Shown: positions 31,330-40,014 of the stretch, piece after piece
How positions within the stretch are numbered: position 1 is the first letter of the stretch
Layout: every line of letters begins with the position of its first letter
Assembly: GCF_009192735.1 (NCBI RefSeq)
Contig: NZ_VTFU01000003.1
Span: 62,001-126,000, forward strand
DNA from: Arthrobacter gandavensis
GTDB taxonomy: Bacteria; Actinomycetota; Actinomycetes; Actinomycetales; Micrococcaceae
Direction: 5' to 3'
Length of the DNA: 64,000 nucleotides
Made by a program: the position numbers and the translations under genes
Notes under the pieces: generated by a model
Told to the model about the DNA's origin: nothing
Databases searched by the model: none
The model's input: the letters and a program-made list of their open reading frames with translations, nothing else

Positions 31330-31403
31330 CAGCGGCTGCGGCATCAGGCGGGCACCTCGGCCGGGGCTCAGGCGCGGAGCCGTCCCGCCACTGGTGCAGG
31401 ATT

Positions 31404-31445
31404 AAAGAAAAGCACCCCGGTCCAAAGACCGGGGTGCTTTTCTTT
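31404..31445. terminator. Bidirectional terminator between the CDGSH gene and tRNA-Lys
   Basis: A perfect 18-bp stem (31404-31421 with 31428-31445) with a 6-nt loop and A/T outer runs. It serves the plus-strand CDGSH gene and the minus-strand tRNA-Lys. Confidence 0.95.
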
Positions 31446-31454
31446 TGTCCAGGG

Positions 31455-31527
31455 TGGGCCCTGTGGGGCTCGAACCCACGACCCACGGATTAAAAGTCCG
31501 ATGCTCTACCAACTGAGCTAAAGGCCC
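31455..31527 (-). tRNA. tRNA-Lys (TTT)
   Basis: The complement starts GGGCCTTTAGCTCAG, has anticodon loop CTTTTAA (anticodon TTT), and the T-arm GGGTTCGAGCCCC. The acceptor stem closes fully with one U-G wobble. CCA is not encoded. An isolated tRNA gene on the minus strand. 248 bp follow to the next gene, with no other feature seen beyond the 31764 -10 box. Confidence 0.95.
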
Positions 31528-31763
31528 CCCGCCGTATCGGGACGGCATCGCGGCCCGCCATTCCGCGTGTTTCCCTTGCGGGAAAACCTGCATGAATACG
31601 CTGCCGGTCCAGCCGCCGACGAATCGACTTCTCCACTTTATCGCACGAGGGAGGTATCTCACGAAACCGTACCGGCACTCTTTTTGTTTCGCGGTTCACT
31701 TCTCTCTTCGACGGCCCCGGTGGCGGCAACCGAGCCGCCTCGACGCCCGTTCCCGCTGCGGAG

Positions 31764-31769
31764 TATTCT
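31764..31769 (+). promoter_or_regulatory. -10 box (TATTCT), leaderless type
   Basis: TATTCT followed by six bases (CAAAAT) and ATG at 31776. No Shine-Dalgarno. Confidence 0.5.
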
Positions 31770-31775
31770 CAAAAT

Positions 31776-32417
31776 ATGAGTGAGTCGAATTCCACGCCAC
31801 GCCATCACAAGCCCAAGCTGTACGCTCCGCTGGATTTCGCCAACTTCCCCGGAGGTGCGGATCCGGCCCGGGTCTCCGAAGCCGCCCATCTGGCGGCGCA
31901 GGCCCTGGTCCATCACGGACGGGAGAGCGACGATCCGGAGATCACCCGCCGTTTGGTGAAGCTCGCGGACAAGCAGGGGCTCGAATCCATCGCTGAACTG
32001 TGGGCGGAAAGCCCTCCCCGCTCGCTGCCCGGTGCACTGTGGCGCCTCTATGCCCTCCGGGCGGCCACTCAGCAAAATCCGGAGCGGGTGGCCGCCTACT
32101 ACGCCGCGGGCAAGGATGTCGCGCAGGTATCCAAGGTTGTCGCCGGGGTCGCTGAGCCGCTGGGCGCCGACGAGGTCAAGGCCATGGCCGACACCATCCT
32201 CTCCGGAGCCTTTGAAGGGGAGTTCGACGTGGCCCTGGAACGGTTTGCCGCGTTCTGCCGCGTGGTTGCCCTCGGACAGACCCATCATGCGGATTCCGCG
32301 GAGACCGGGAGCGCCGGCACCGCCAGCCAGTTGACCCGCAACGCCCGCCAGCTGGTGAAGACGGCGGAGGATCTTGAGCACTCCGCCGAGGCTTGGCGCC
32401 GGGGAGAGCTGGACTAG
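31776..32417 (+). CDS. Conserved hypothetical helical protein
   Basis: A 213-residue soluble protein, rich in Ala and Glu and predicted almost entirely helical. Residues ~30-70 and ~100-140 have the amphipathic helix-pair pattern of TPR/SEL1-like repeats (AAHLAAQALVHHGRESDDPEITRRLVKLADKQGLESIAELWAE...), but no clear consensus. The N-terminus PKLYAPLDFANFPGGADPA looks conserved rather than disordered. The function is not recognised. It is transcribed as a leaderless mRNA from 31764 and followed by a separate promoter for the DUF47-pit pair. Confidence 0.5.
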   Translation: MSESNSTPRHHKPKLYAPLDFANFPGGADPARVSEAAHLAAQALVHHGRESDDPEITRRLVKLADKQGLESIAELWAESPPRSLPGALWRLYALRAATQQNPERVAAYYAAGKDVAQVSKVVAGVAEPLGADEVKAMADTILSGAFEGEFDVALERFAAFCRVVALGQTHHADSAETGSAGTASQLTRNARQLVKTAEDLEHSAEAWRRGELD

Positions 32418-32559
32418 GCGCCGGCCGGAGCTCATGTTGACATCGTCGGCCAAGAGTAGAAAACTGAAATTGGTGTCGGACTGCGGAACCCCCGGGCTTC
32501 AACTTAGAGCCGCTTCGAGCGGCCTTCCGCCGAGAGGCGCTCCCGGTCCGGCACCGTTT

Positions 32560-32587
32560 TTGTGTCTTCCCGCCCAGCCGATAATCT
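32560..32587 (+). promoter_or_regulatory. Promoter of the DUF47-pit operon
   Basis: TTGTGT (32560-32565) and TAATCT (32582-32587) with a 16-bp spacer. The predicted start of transcription coincides with GTG 32595, the first codon of the 18-codon mini-ORF, so the operon mRNA would be leaderless. Confidence 0.5.
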
Positions 32588-32594
32588 TAGGCCC

Positions 32595-32651
32595 GTGACC
32601 TACTTCATGCAGGGCCCGGACGGCAGCCAATCTTTGCGGATTACCCAGTGA
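32595..32651 (+). CDS. Predicted leaderless 18-codon leader ORF coupled to DUF47
   Basis: GTG 32595 lies 7 nt after the -10 box and reads MTYFMQGPDGSQSLRITQ. Its TGA overlaps the GTG start of the DUF47 gene (GTGA). That gene has no Shine-Dalgarno, which fits re-initiation. It is not recognisable as a known peptide. It could regulate phosphate transport in response to translation rate, which is speculative. Confidence 0.45.
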   Translation: MTYFMQGPDGSQSLRITQ

Positions 32652-33265
32652 GGCTGCGGCTTTTCCCTCAGGAGAACGCCGGTCTTGAGCTTCTGTCCAA
32701 GATGGGAAGCGTACTGGTCCGCGGCGCGGGAACCCTTTCCGAGGTCCTGGGAGCAGACTCCGCGGACTACGAGCGCCTTGCCGAGCAGATGCATCAGCTG
32801 GAGGCCGAATCCACCGAGCTGCATTTCGCCCTCATGACCCAGATGCGCTCCAGCTTCATCAATCCTCTGCCCCGCGAGGATCTGTATGACCTTTCCCTCA
32901 TCCTGATGTCGGCAATGGAGAATCTGGATGCCGCCGCGGAGGTGGTCACCCTGTACCGGCTCACCGGCATCTCGGCCCGGGCCTCCGAACAGCTTGAAGT
33001 CATCGGCCGGCAGTCTGAACTGACCGTTGCCGCGATGCGCCGGCTGGCATCGCTCGAAGACCTCGATGATTACTGGATCGAAATGCTGAGGTTATCCAAG
33101 CGCGCCGAACGAACCCACCGCATCTGGGTCTCCGAACTGCTTCACGACCACAAGCCGCTGAGCTACGCCCGTCACCGTGACCTTGCCGAGCAGCTGGCGG
33201 GAACCGCCACGCAGCTTCGCCGGTGTGCAACGGCCGTGGGCCGCATCCTGGTCCGGGAATCGTAG
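32648..33265 (+). CDS. DUF47-family phosphate transport accessory (PhoU-like)
   Basis: A 205-residue all-helical protein. RLFPQENAGLELLSKMGSVLVRGAGTLSEVLGA and LREDLYDLSLILMSAMENLDAAAEVVTLYRLTGI-like helices define the DUF47/PitA-accessory family, relatives of PhoU. These are encoded next to PiT transporters and modulate them. GTG start is coupled to the upstream mini-ORF. Its stop directly abuts the GTG start of pit, so co-translation is nearly certain. Metal-binding Glu/Asp pairs typical of PhoU (E/D-x3-D) are seen around residues 55-75. Confidence 0.85.
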   Translation: MRLRLFPQENAGLELLSKMGSVLVRGAGTLSEVLGADSADYERLAEQMHQLEAESTELHFALMTQMRSSFINPLPREDLYDLSLILMSAMENLDAAAEVVTLYRLTGISARASEQLEVIGRQSELTVAAMRRLASLEDLDDYWIEMLRLSKRAERTHRIWVSELLHDHKPLSYARHRDLAEQLAGTATQLRRCATAVGRILVRES

Positions 33266-34276
33266 GTGGAGCCGGTCCTGCTGGCCCTCGTCGTCCTTTT
33301 TGCCGGCGCCTACGCGTTCATCAACGGCTTTCATGACGTTTCCAACTCCATCACCACCTCGGTCCGCACCCGCGCCCTCACGCCCACGGTCGCCGTCGTG
33401 CTGGCCGCCGTCTTCAACCTGACCGGCGCCCTGCTGAGCACGGCCCTGGCCCTGGTGCTCGCGGACCGTTTCATCCAGCTCCCTGAAGGGACGTCCGGGC
33501 TCGGCATCCTCATTGCCGGCCTGCTGGCCGCCTCCGGCTGGGGAGTGTGGACATGGTGGCGGCGCATGCCCGCATCCTCCACCCACGCACTGGTGGGCGG
33601 GATCGTGGGCTCGGGCGCGGCATCCACGCTGGTGGGAGGGCCCAACATCGCAGAGTCCTATCAGGTGCTGCTGCAGCAGATTGTCCTGCCCCTGCTGCTC
33701 TCCCCCGTGGTTGCTTTTGTCCTGGCCTACCTGCTGGTCTTTCCCACGACCTGGCTCATGCGCTACAGCTCACCGCGCCGCGGCGACGCCGGAAACCGGA
33801 TTGCGCAGTCAGTGTTCACCTCGGCGTTTTCCCTGGGCCACGGGATGCAGGACGGGCAGCGGACCATGGCCGTGATCGTCCTGGCCCTGGTTGCCGCCGG
33901 CTACTCCTCCGACACCGGCATACCGCTCTGGGTGCAGATCTTTGCCGGAAGCGCCCTGGCGGCAGGCAGCCTCTTCGGGGGCTGGCGGATCAGCCACACC
34001 CTGGGCAGCCGCCTGGTCCGCATTGACCCGCTGCGCGGCATGAGCGCGACGGCGGTCAGCTCCTCCATGCTGTTCATGGGAGCCCTGTGGCTGCAGATTC
34101 CGCTGTCCAGCACCCAGACCATGACGTCGGCCATTGTGGGCGCCGGAGCGAACCAGCGCTTTTCCACGGTCCGTTTCATTCCGCTGCGGGAGATTCTGGT
34201 GACGTGGCTGACGACGGCGCCGGCAACCGCCCTGCTCGGCGGCATCCTGTTCCTGGCACTCAGCCCGCTGCTCTAA
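33266..34276 (+). CDS. PiT-family low-affinity inorganic phosphate transporter
   Basis: A 336-residue membrane protein with 9-10 hydrophobic segments. The two inverted PiT signature motifs are NGFHDVSNSITTSVRTRALTP (~17) and SLGHGMQDGQRTMAVI (~191). It uses H+ or a metal-phosphate complex to import phosphate, in contrast to the ATP-driven Pst system that converges with it. GTG start immediately after the DUF47 stop. The 41-bp hairpin beyond the stop is its terminator. Confidence 0.95.
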   Translation: MEPVLLALVVLFAGAYAFINGFHDVSNSITTSVRTRALTPTVAVVLAAVFNLTGALLSTALALVLADRFIQLPEGTSGLGILIAGLLAASGWGVWTWWRRMPASSTHALVGGIVGSGAASTLVGGPNIAESYQVLLQQIVLPLLLSPVVAFVLAYLLVFPTTWLMRYSSPRRGDAGNRIAQSVFTSAFSLGHGMQDGQRTMAVIVLALVAAGYSSDTGIPLWVQIFAGSALAAGSLFGGWRISHTLGSRLVRIDPLRGMSATAVSSSMLFMGALWLQIPLSSTQTMTSAIVGAGANQRFSTVRFIPLREILVTWLTTAPATALLGGILFLALSPLL

Positions 34277-34282
34277 ACGCAC

Positions 34283-34323
34283 GGCGCCCCTGGACCCCGG
34301 CCACGCCGGAGTCCAGGGGCGCC
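34283..34323. terminator. Bidirectional terminator between pit and pstB
   Basis: A 13-bp perfect outer stem (34283-34295 with 34311-34323) has an inner CCGG/CCGG extension. It sits between the convergent pit and pst operons. Confidence 0.8.
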
Positions 34324-34339
34324 TTCACGCTCTGCGGGT

Positions 34340-35119
34340 TTATCCGAAACGGCCGGAAACGTAGTCCTCAGTGGCTTTCTGGGCGGGGTTGCTGAAGATC
34401 ACCGGGGTGTCCGCATACTCGATCAGCTTGCCCGGCTTTCCGGTGCCGGCAATGTTGAAGAACGCCGTCTTGTCCGAGACCCGCGCGGCCTGCTGCATGT
34501 TGTGCGTGACGATGACCACCGTGTACTCGCTCTTCAGCTCCTCGATCAGGTCCTCGATGGCGAGGGTGGAGATCGGGTCCAGGGCCGAACACGGCTCGTC
34601 CATCAGGATGACTTCCGGGGACACCGCAATGGCGCGGGCAATGCAGAGGCGCTGCTGCTGGCCGCCGGAAAGGCCTGACCCCGGCTTGTCCAGACGGTCC
34701 CGGACTTCCTTCCACAGGTTTGCTCCGGTGAGGGACTTCTCCACCAGGTCATCGGCGTCGGACTTGGAAATGCGCTTGTTGTTCAGCTTCACGCCGGCCA
34801 GCACGTTGTCGCGGATGGACATCGTGGGGAACGGGTTGGGGCGCTGGAACACCATGCCGATATGGCTGCGCACGGTCACGGGATCCACTCCCGGGCCGTA
34901 GAGGTTTTCGCCGTCCAGCAGGACCTCGCCCTCAACCCGTGCCCCGGGCAGGACTTCGTGCATCCGGTTCAGGGTCCGCAGGAACGTCGACTTGCCGCAG
35001 CCGGAGGGGCCGATGAAGGCAGTGACGGACTTTGCCTCAATGTTGATGTTGACGTTTTCCACGGCCAGGAAGTCGCCGTAGTAGACGTTGAGGTCCTTGA
35101 CGTCTATTCGCTTGGACAT
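34340..35119 (-). CDS. pstB: Phosphate ABC transporter ATPase PstB
   Basis: A 259-residue ABC ATPase. Walker [10 protein letters not shown] (~38-46), ABC signature LSGGQQQR (~160), Walker [14 protein letters not shown] (~180) and switch THNM (~215) are intact. Start ATG 35119 with AAGGAAAC upstream. A longer frame into pstA has no support. Last gene of the leftward pstS-pstC-pstA-pstB operon, 74 nt after pstA. Confidence 0.98.
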   Translation of the reverse strand: MSKRIDVKDLNVYYGDFLAVENVNINIEAKSVTAFIGPSGCGKSTFLRTLNRMHEVLPGARVEGEVLLDGENLYGPGVDPVTVRSHIGMVFQRPNPFPTMSIRDNVLAGVKLNNKRISKSDADDLVEKSLTGANLWKEVRDRLDKPGSGLSGGQQQRLCIARAIAVSPEVILMDEPCSALDPISTLAIEDLIEELKSEYTVVIVTHNMQQAARVSDKTAFFNIAGTGKPGKLIEYADTPVIFSNPAQKATEDYVSGRFG

Positions 35120-35193
35120 GTGTTTCCTTCTGTTCGAAATTCTTGGGGAGCAGGGCCGGCGCTGTGCCCGCGCCTGCCGCGGTGCGGCTGTTG

Positions 35194-36297
35194 TCAGCGG
35201 CCGGTCTTGGGCGCAAAGAGGCGGGCAATCAGGCGGGCGCCCAGGTTCAGGAGCATCACCATGATGATGAGCAGCAGGGCGGCCGCCCATGCCCGCTGGG
35301 TGCTGGGATCCGTGTTGGTGGGCGAGGTGGGGCTCATCAGCTGCCGGTAGATGTAGGTGGGCAGCGTGGTCATCCAGCCGGCGAACACGTTCATGTTGAT
35401 CGTGTTCACAAAACCGGCGGTCACCAGCAGGGGCGCCGTCTCGCCAATGACGCGGGCGATGGCGAGGGTAACGCCCGAGGCAATGCCGGAGATCGCCGTC
35501 GGCACCACCACTTTGAGGATGGTCCGCCATTTGCGCACCCCCAGCGCGTAGGCGGCTTCCCGCAGCTCGTTGGGAACGATCTTGAGCATTTCCTCGGTGG
35601 AACGCACCACCACCGGAATCATCAGGACCGAGAGCGCGACGGCGGCCACGAAGCCGGTCCGCACCCCGGGGCCGAAAACCAGCCCGAAGAAGGCGGCGGC
35701 GAAGAGCCCGGCCACGATGGACGGGATGCCGGTCATCACGTCGACAAAGAAGGTGATGGCGCGGGAGAGCGGGCCGCCGTGGCTGTATTCGACCAGGTAG
35801 ACGGCGGTCAGCAGGCCGATCGGCACGGAAATGATGGTGGCCCACAGCGTGATCAGCAGTGTTCCCACGATGCCGTGGTACGCCCCGCCGAGCACTGGGC
35901 TGTCATTCTGGACACTGTTGTTGTCCACGGCTCCGGTCATGCCGCCCATGGAGGTGAAGAGGAAGTCCGGGCTGAGTCCGGCAAGCCCCCTGGACAGGAC
36001 GGTGAAGATCACCGAGACCAGCGGCACCAGCGCCAGCAGGAAGGATCCGCAGACCAGGTAGGTGGCAAACCGGTCCACGGCGCGGCGGCGGCCCTCCACG
36101 GCGGCGGTTACAGCGGTTGCTCCCGCCACGAAGATCAGGGCGGTGAAAATGGTGAAGCTGGCAATGCCAAAGCCGATCAGGGCCGACAGCGCTGCTCCGA
36201 GGATGAGCGCTGCGCCAAAGGCAACCCACACCGCGTAGCGGGGCAGCCGGTTTTTGGTCAGGGTGGCCGGACGGCGGCTGAGTGTTTGTGTCTGCAT
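35194..36297 (-). CDS. pstA: Phosphate ABC transporter permease PstA
   Basis: A 367-residue inner-membrane permease with an extended N-terminal region holding two extra hydrophobic segments, followed by the usual six. The EAA-type cytosolic loop is [42 protein letters not shown] (~265-306). Its start overlaps the pstC stop. It forms the membrane channel with PstC. Confidence 0.97.
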   Translation of the reverse strand: MQTQTLSRRPATLTKNRLPRYAVWVAFGAALILGAALSALIGFGIASFTIFTALIFVAGATAVTAAVEGRRRAVDRFATYLVCGSFLLALVPLVSVIFTVLSRGLAGLSPDFLFTSMGGMTGAVDNNSVQNDSPVLGGAYHGIVGTLLITLWATIISVPIGLLTAVYLVEYSHGGPLSRAITFFVDVMTGIPSIVAGLFAAAFFGLVFGPGVRTGFVAAVALSVLMIPVVVRSTEEMLKIVPNELREAAYALGVRKWRTILKVVVPTAISGIASGVTLAIARVIGETAPLLVTAGFVNTINMNVFAGWMTTLPTYIYRQLMSPTSPTNTDPSTQRAWAAALLLIIMVMLLNLGARLIARLFAPKTGR

Positions 36298-37229
36298 CAG
36301 TTGGCTCCGGAGAATTCTTTATGGCGGCTGATGATCCAGCGAGCAATCACGTTCACGGCCAGGGTGATCAGGAACAGCACCAGGCCGGCGGCAATCAGCT
36401 CGGACAGGCGCAGGCCGTAGGCCTCGGGGAAGTTCAGGGCAATTTCGGCCGCGATGGTCTGGTTCCCCGGACGGATCAGGCTGGCAATCAGCCCGCCGGA
36501 AGACAGCACCAGGGCCACCGCCATGGTTTCGCCCAGGGCCCGGCCCAGTCCCAGCATGACGGCGCTGATGACGCCGGGCCGGGCGAAGGGGAACACCGCC
36601 ATCCGGATCATTTCCCAGCGGGTGGCACCCATGGCCAGCGCCGCTTCCTCATGCAGTTTTGGAGTCTGCAGGAAGATCTCGCGGGTCAGGGAGGTGATGA
36701 TCGGAAGCACCATGACGGACAGCACAATGCCGGCGGTGAGCATGGTCTTTCCGGTCTGGCTGGCCGGACCGGCGAATATCGGGATCCAGCCGGCGTTTTC
36801 CGCAAGCCAGGTGTACGGTCCCACCAGGGCCGGTGCCAACACCATCATGCCCCAGGCGCCGTAGACCACCGACGGAATGGCGGCCAGCAGGTCAATCAGG
36901 TAGCCAAGGCCCTGCGCCATGCGGCGCGGCGCATAGTGCGAGATAAAGAGTGCGACGCCGATGCCCACCGGGGTGGCGATGAGCAGGGCGATGGCAGCGG
37001 CTATCACCGTGCCGATGACCAGCGGCCAGATGTAGGTGAAGAAACCCTCTCCGCCGCTGATGTCGGCGGAGTCTGCGGTAAATGTGGGCAGGGCCTGCCA
37101 GAGCAGGAACACTGCCACTGAAAACAGGACAAGCAGGATCAGGCAGCCGGCCAGGAGCGTTATGCCGGAGAAGACCTTGTCTCCGGCACGGCCGGCTCCG
37201 CCGGTACCTTCTATGGACTTGCTGGACAC
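36297..37229 (-). CDS. pstC: Phosphate ABC transporter permease PstC
   Basis: A 310-residue permease with six hydrophobic segments. EAALAMGATRWEMIRMAVFPFARPGVISAVMLGLGRALGETMAV (~196-240) is the EAA loop. The N-terminal IEGTGGAGRAGDKVFSGITLLAGCLILLVLFSVAVFLLWQALPTF marks PstC. GTG start with AAGGG upstream. Transcribed after pstS, with a possible attenuator hairpin (37379-37400) between them. Confidence 0.97.
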   Translation of the reverse strand: MSSKSIEGTGGAGRAGDKVFSGITLLAGCLILLVLFSVAVFLLWQALPTFTADSADISGGEGFFTYIWPLVIGTVIAAAIALLIATPVGIGVALFISHYAPRRMAQGLGYLIDLLAAIPSVVYGAWGMMVLAPALVGPYTWLAENAGWIPIFAGPASQTGKTMLTAGIVLSVMVLPIITSLTREIFLQTPKLHEEAALAMGATRWEMIRMAVFPFARPGVISAVMLGLGRALGETMAVALVLSSGGLIASLIRPGNQTIAAEIALNFPEAYGLRLSELIAAGLVLFLITLAVNVIARWIISRHKEFSGAN

Positions 37230-37378
37230 TGCACTACCCTTCGGTTCTTCACTGGCATCTGCTTAAACACTCTACTGACCGCGGCCCCGGTTCCCCGCGC
37301 CGCTGTGAAGCGGCCCGCATCATCCGGCCCCCCGCCGCACCGCCGTCGGCATTTGTCCCGGTGTGAGGGCACGTTGTT

Positions 37379-37400
37379 GGCCCCGGAATCCTCCGGGGCC
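37379..37400 (-). other. Intercistronic hairpin between pstS and pstC
   Basis: A perfect 9-bp stem (37379-37387 with 37392-37400) and 4-nt loop, 23 nt after the pstS stop. It lacks a U-run, so it more likely stabilises or partly attenuates pstS mRNA than terminates it. Such an element would account for excess PstS over the permeases. Confidence 0.55.
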
Positions 37401-37422
37401 CACTTTCACTGTCCCACGACTT

Positions 37423-38553
37423 TTACTGCTGCAAAACGGTGATGCTCTCGAGCGCCGTTACTGCCTTGTCCCGCAGCGCCTCAGAGAGCGGTGCGTTTCC
37501 TGCTGCGTCCTGAGCGGCGGCCTGTCCTTCTTCGCTCACGACGTACTCGCCGAAGGCCTTCACCAGGTCAACGGTTTCAGCGTTCTCGTAGCCGGTGCAG
37601 TAGACGTGGTAGGACACCAGGACCAGCGGGTAGGCGCCGGATTCCGTGGTGTCGCGGTCCAGCTCCATGGCCATGTCGCCGTCCGGGCGGCCCTCGCCCG
37701 TTACCGGGGTGGAGGCTTCGACAGCCTTGGAAGCGGCTTCCGGGCTAAGCGCCACGTAGTCGCTGCCCACCAGGACGCTGACTGTGCCCAGGTCGCCGGC
37801 AGCAGAAGCGTCGGCGTAGGTGACCGCACCCTCGGTGGAAGTCACCAGAGACACGACACCGCCGGTGCCGGAGGCGTTCTCGCCGTTGCCGATTTCCGCA
37901 GGCCATTCCCCGGAGGCCTTGTCCGTCCAGGCTTCCGGTGCGGCGGCAGCAAGGTATTCGGTGAAGTTCTTCGTGGTTCCGGACTCGTCGCCGCGGTGTA
38001 CGGGGGTGACCGGAGTGGAGGGCAGGTCAACGCCCGGATTGGCTTCGCTGATGGCCGGGTCATTCCATGCCGTGATTTCGCCGCGGAAAATCTTCGCGAT
38101 GGTGGTGGCATCCAGGTTCAGCTCGTCGACTCCGGGCAGGTTGAAGGCCACGGCGATCGGAGAAATGTAGGCGGGAACGTGCAGGGCACCCTCCGGACCG
38201 CAGACCTCAGCGGCCGCGGCAACCTCTTCCTCGTCCAGGTAGGCGTCGGAACCGGCAAACTGCACGCCGCCGGCCAGCAGCGCCTCGCGGCCGGCGCCTG
38301 AGCCGTCAGCGGAGTACTGCACGGATGCTCCCGGGTTCGCTTCGCCGAACCCGGCAATCCAAGCCTGCATGGCGGAATCCTGGGAGGAGGCTCCGGCGCC
38401 GGACAGGGTTCCGGTGACGGTGCTTTCCGATGAGGAGGAGGACTGGGTGCCGCCGGCGGGAGCCGTTGCACTGTCGCTGCCGCAGGCGGTGAGAGTGAGG
38501 GCAGCTGCCGACAGGAGGACGGCTGCAGTACTGAATTTTCCAGAAACCAACAC
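37423..38553 (-). CDS. pstS: Phosphate-binding lipoprotein PstS
   Basis: A 376-residue extracytoplasmic lipoprotein. A signal peptide (M1-A23) ends in the lipobox L21-T-A-C24, followed by a Ser/Thr-rich spacer. The phosphate-binding protein core includes TGTLSGAGASSQDSAMQAWIAGF, YSADGSGAGREALLAGGVQFAGSDAYL and VHRGDESGTTKNFTEYL. GTG start at 38553 is chosen for the AAAGGGA upstream and because it begins the signal peptide. The frame continues upstream only as shadow. A PHO box lies ~100 bp upstream. Confidence 0.97.
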   Translation of the reverse strand: MLVSGKFSTAAVLLSAAALTLTACGSDSATAPAGGTQSSSSSESTVTGTLSGAGASSQDSAMQAWIAGFGEANPGASVQYSADGSGAGREALLAGGVQFAGSDAYLDEEEVAAAAEVCGPEGALHVPAYISPIAVAFNLPGVDELNLDATTIAKIFRGEITAWNDPAISEANPGVDLPSTPVTPVHRGDESGTTKNFTEYLAAAAPEAWTDKASGEWPAEIGNGENASGTGGVVSLVTSTEGAVTYADASAAGDLGTVSVLVGSDYVALSPEAASKAVEASTPVTGEGRPDGDMAMELDRDTTESGAYPLVLVSYHVYCTGYENAETVDLVKAFGEYVVSEEGQAAAQDAAGNAPLSEALRDKAVTALESITVLQQ

Positions 38554-38653
38554 GTAAATCCCTTTCAAGGGCCGAATCCCCGGTGCAGGCAGTGGCACGC
38601 GGGGGCCGTTCGCTGGGGCGGACTGTTTCCGTCCCTGTACCGATCGTGGCCGG

Positions 38654-38675
38654 GGAAGGTTAACGAAAGGTGAAC
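38654..38675 (-). promoter_or_regulatory. PHO box (PhoP/PhoB operator) of the pst operon
   Basis: On the minus strand two adjacent 11-nt direct repeat units, GTTCACCTTTC and GTTAACCTTCC, match the actinobacterial PHO-box pattern of tandem GTTCACC-type units. It is ~100 bp upstream of pstS, the proper place for phosphate-starvation activation. It might also act on the divergent FUSC gene. Confidence 0.7.
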
Positions 38676-38787
38676 AGCGCTTGGAGAGGCAGGAAACGTT
38701 TTGCCGCCGCGGGCCCTGTGACGCCCCGGAAGGGTATGCGCGGGCGTCATGGAACGCTTCCGGATGGAGGGCGGGGGCGACGGGACC

Positions 38788-38793
38788 TAGACT
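38788..38793 (+). promoter_or_regulatory. -10 box (TAGACT), leaderless type
   Basis: TAGACT followed by GTTGGC and ATG at 38800. No Shine-Dalgarno. Confidence 0.55.
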
Positions 38794-38799
38794 GTTGGC

Positions 38800-39930
38800 A
38801 TGCCCCCACGCGACCGACTTGCCCAGAGCCGGGGTTTCCTGCGAAACCGGGTACGGGTTGGACTGCACCGCAGCCGAAATTCCGTGGTGCCGGCCCTGCA
38901 GATGACCATCTGCGCCGTGGGCGCGTATGCGTTCGCGCAGTACGTCATGGGCCACGAGGGGCCGCTTTTTGCGGCCACCGCCGCCCTGATTTCCCTCGGC
39001 TTTTCCCGCGAGCCGCGCACCCGCCGGGTGCTGGAGGTGGGCATTGGCTGCACCCTCGGAATCACCATCGGCGAACTGCTCCTCCATCTCCTGGGGACCG
39101 GCCTGTGGCAGGCCGCCATCGTGCTCTTTCTTTCCGTCATGCTGGCGCGCTTCCTGGACCGCGGCGTCATCTTCACCACCCAGCTGGGCCTTCAGTCGCT
39201 GCTGGTGGTCCTGCTCCCGGCGCCGGACGGCGGTGTGTTCACCCGCAGCCTCGATGCAATTGTGGGCGGCCTGTTTGCCCTCCTCGTGACGATGCTGGCG
39301 CCCCGCGACCCGCGGCGGGAACCGCAGTCCAACGTCCGGGACCTGCTGCATGAGCTGTCAGCAGTGCTGCGCCAGTGCGCCGAAGCGGTGGCAAAAAGCG
39401 ATTCCACCATTGCCTGGCACGCCCTGGTCCGTGCCCGCAACACCCAGCCCCAGCTCGACGCCCTGGCCCGCAGCGTCCGGGATGCCCGGGAGGTGGCCCG
39501 GATTTCCCCGGCCTACCGCCGTCATCTTGCCGAGCTCGGGGACCTGCGCGGGTCCATCGGCTACCTTGACCTGGCCGTGCGCAACAGCAGGGTATTTGCC
39601 CGCCGCACCACCTCGGTCATCAACCATGCCGCTTTGCATGACGACGCGATCGACCGGGTGGCCGACGTCGTGAATGACACGGCCGACGCCGTGGACATCC
39701 TGGCCCGCGCACTGGCCGGCGGAGAATCAGCGGGCACACGGGAAAAGCACCTGCGCCAGGCCCGCAACGAGCTGGCTGTGGTGGGGGCGCGGCTGAACCC
39801 CGGCACCCTGGGCGTCACCGACATTCAGGGGGACGCCCTGGTCATGCTCTTCCGGCCGCTGGTGGTGGACCTGCTCGAATCCACCGGGCTGACGCATGAA
39901 GAAGCCGTGAGCTACCTCGCGGAGGTCTAG
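38800..39930 (+). CDS. FUSC/aromatic acid exporter-like membrane protein
   Basis: A 376-residue protein. Four to five hydrophobic segments occupy ~25-140 (VVPALQMTICAVGAYAFAQYVMGHEGPLFAATAALISLGFSREPRTRRVLEVGIGCTLGI), including the FUSC-family G-x3-R-x2-R motif. A long cytosolic helical domain follows (~165-376). It is likely an efflux or transport-accessory protein of the YhfK/aromatic-acid exporter group. Substrate unknown. It is divergent from pstS, so the PHO box could in principle influence it. Confidence 0.75.
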   Translation: MPPRDRLAQSRGFLRNRVRVGLHRSRNSVVPALQMTICAVGAYAFAQYVMGHEGPLFAATAALISLGFSREPRTRRVLEVGIGCTLGITIGELLLHLLGTGLWQAAIVLFLSVMLARFLDRGVIFTTQLGLQSLLVVLLPAPDGGVFTRSLDAIVGGLFALLVTMLAPRDPRREPQSNVRDLLHELSAVLRQCAEAVAKSDSTIAWHALVRARNTQPQLDALARSVRDAREVARISPAYRRHLAELGDLRGSIGYLDLAVRNSRVFARRTTSVINHAALHDDAIDRVADVVNDTADAVDILARALAGGESAGTREKHLRQARNELAVVGARLNPGTLGVTDIQGDALVMLFRPLVVDLLESTGLTHEEAVSYLAEV

Positions 39931-40002
39931 CAGCCCGGGCGGCGGTGCTCTCCACCCCGCCGGCCCGGATCCGCTCCGGCGGGAAGTGTCACCGCCGCGG
40001 GA

Positions 40003-40008
40003 TAGCCT
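40003..40008 (+). promoter_or_regulatory. -10 box (TAGCCT) of radA, leaderless type
   Basis: TAGCCT followed by GTTTTC and ATG at 40015. No Shine-Dalgarno. Confidence 0.55.
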
Positions 40009-40014
40009 GTTTTC

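Noticed and set aside
34340-35845. 501-codon frame including pstB
   Set aside because: Only the last 259 codons match PstB; the rest is a shadow of pstA in another frame.
35143-36420. 425-codon plus-strand frame, rich in Gly/His/Asp/Gln
   Set aside because: Antisense to pstA; low-complexity shadow composition.
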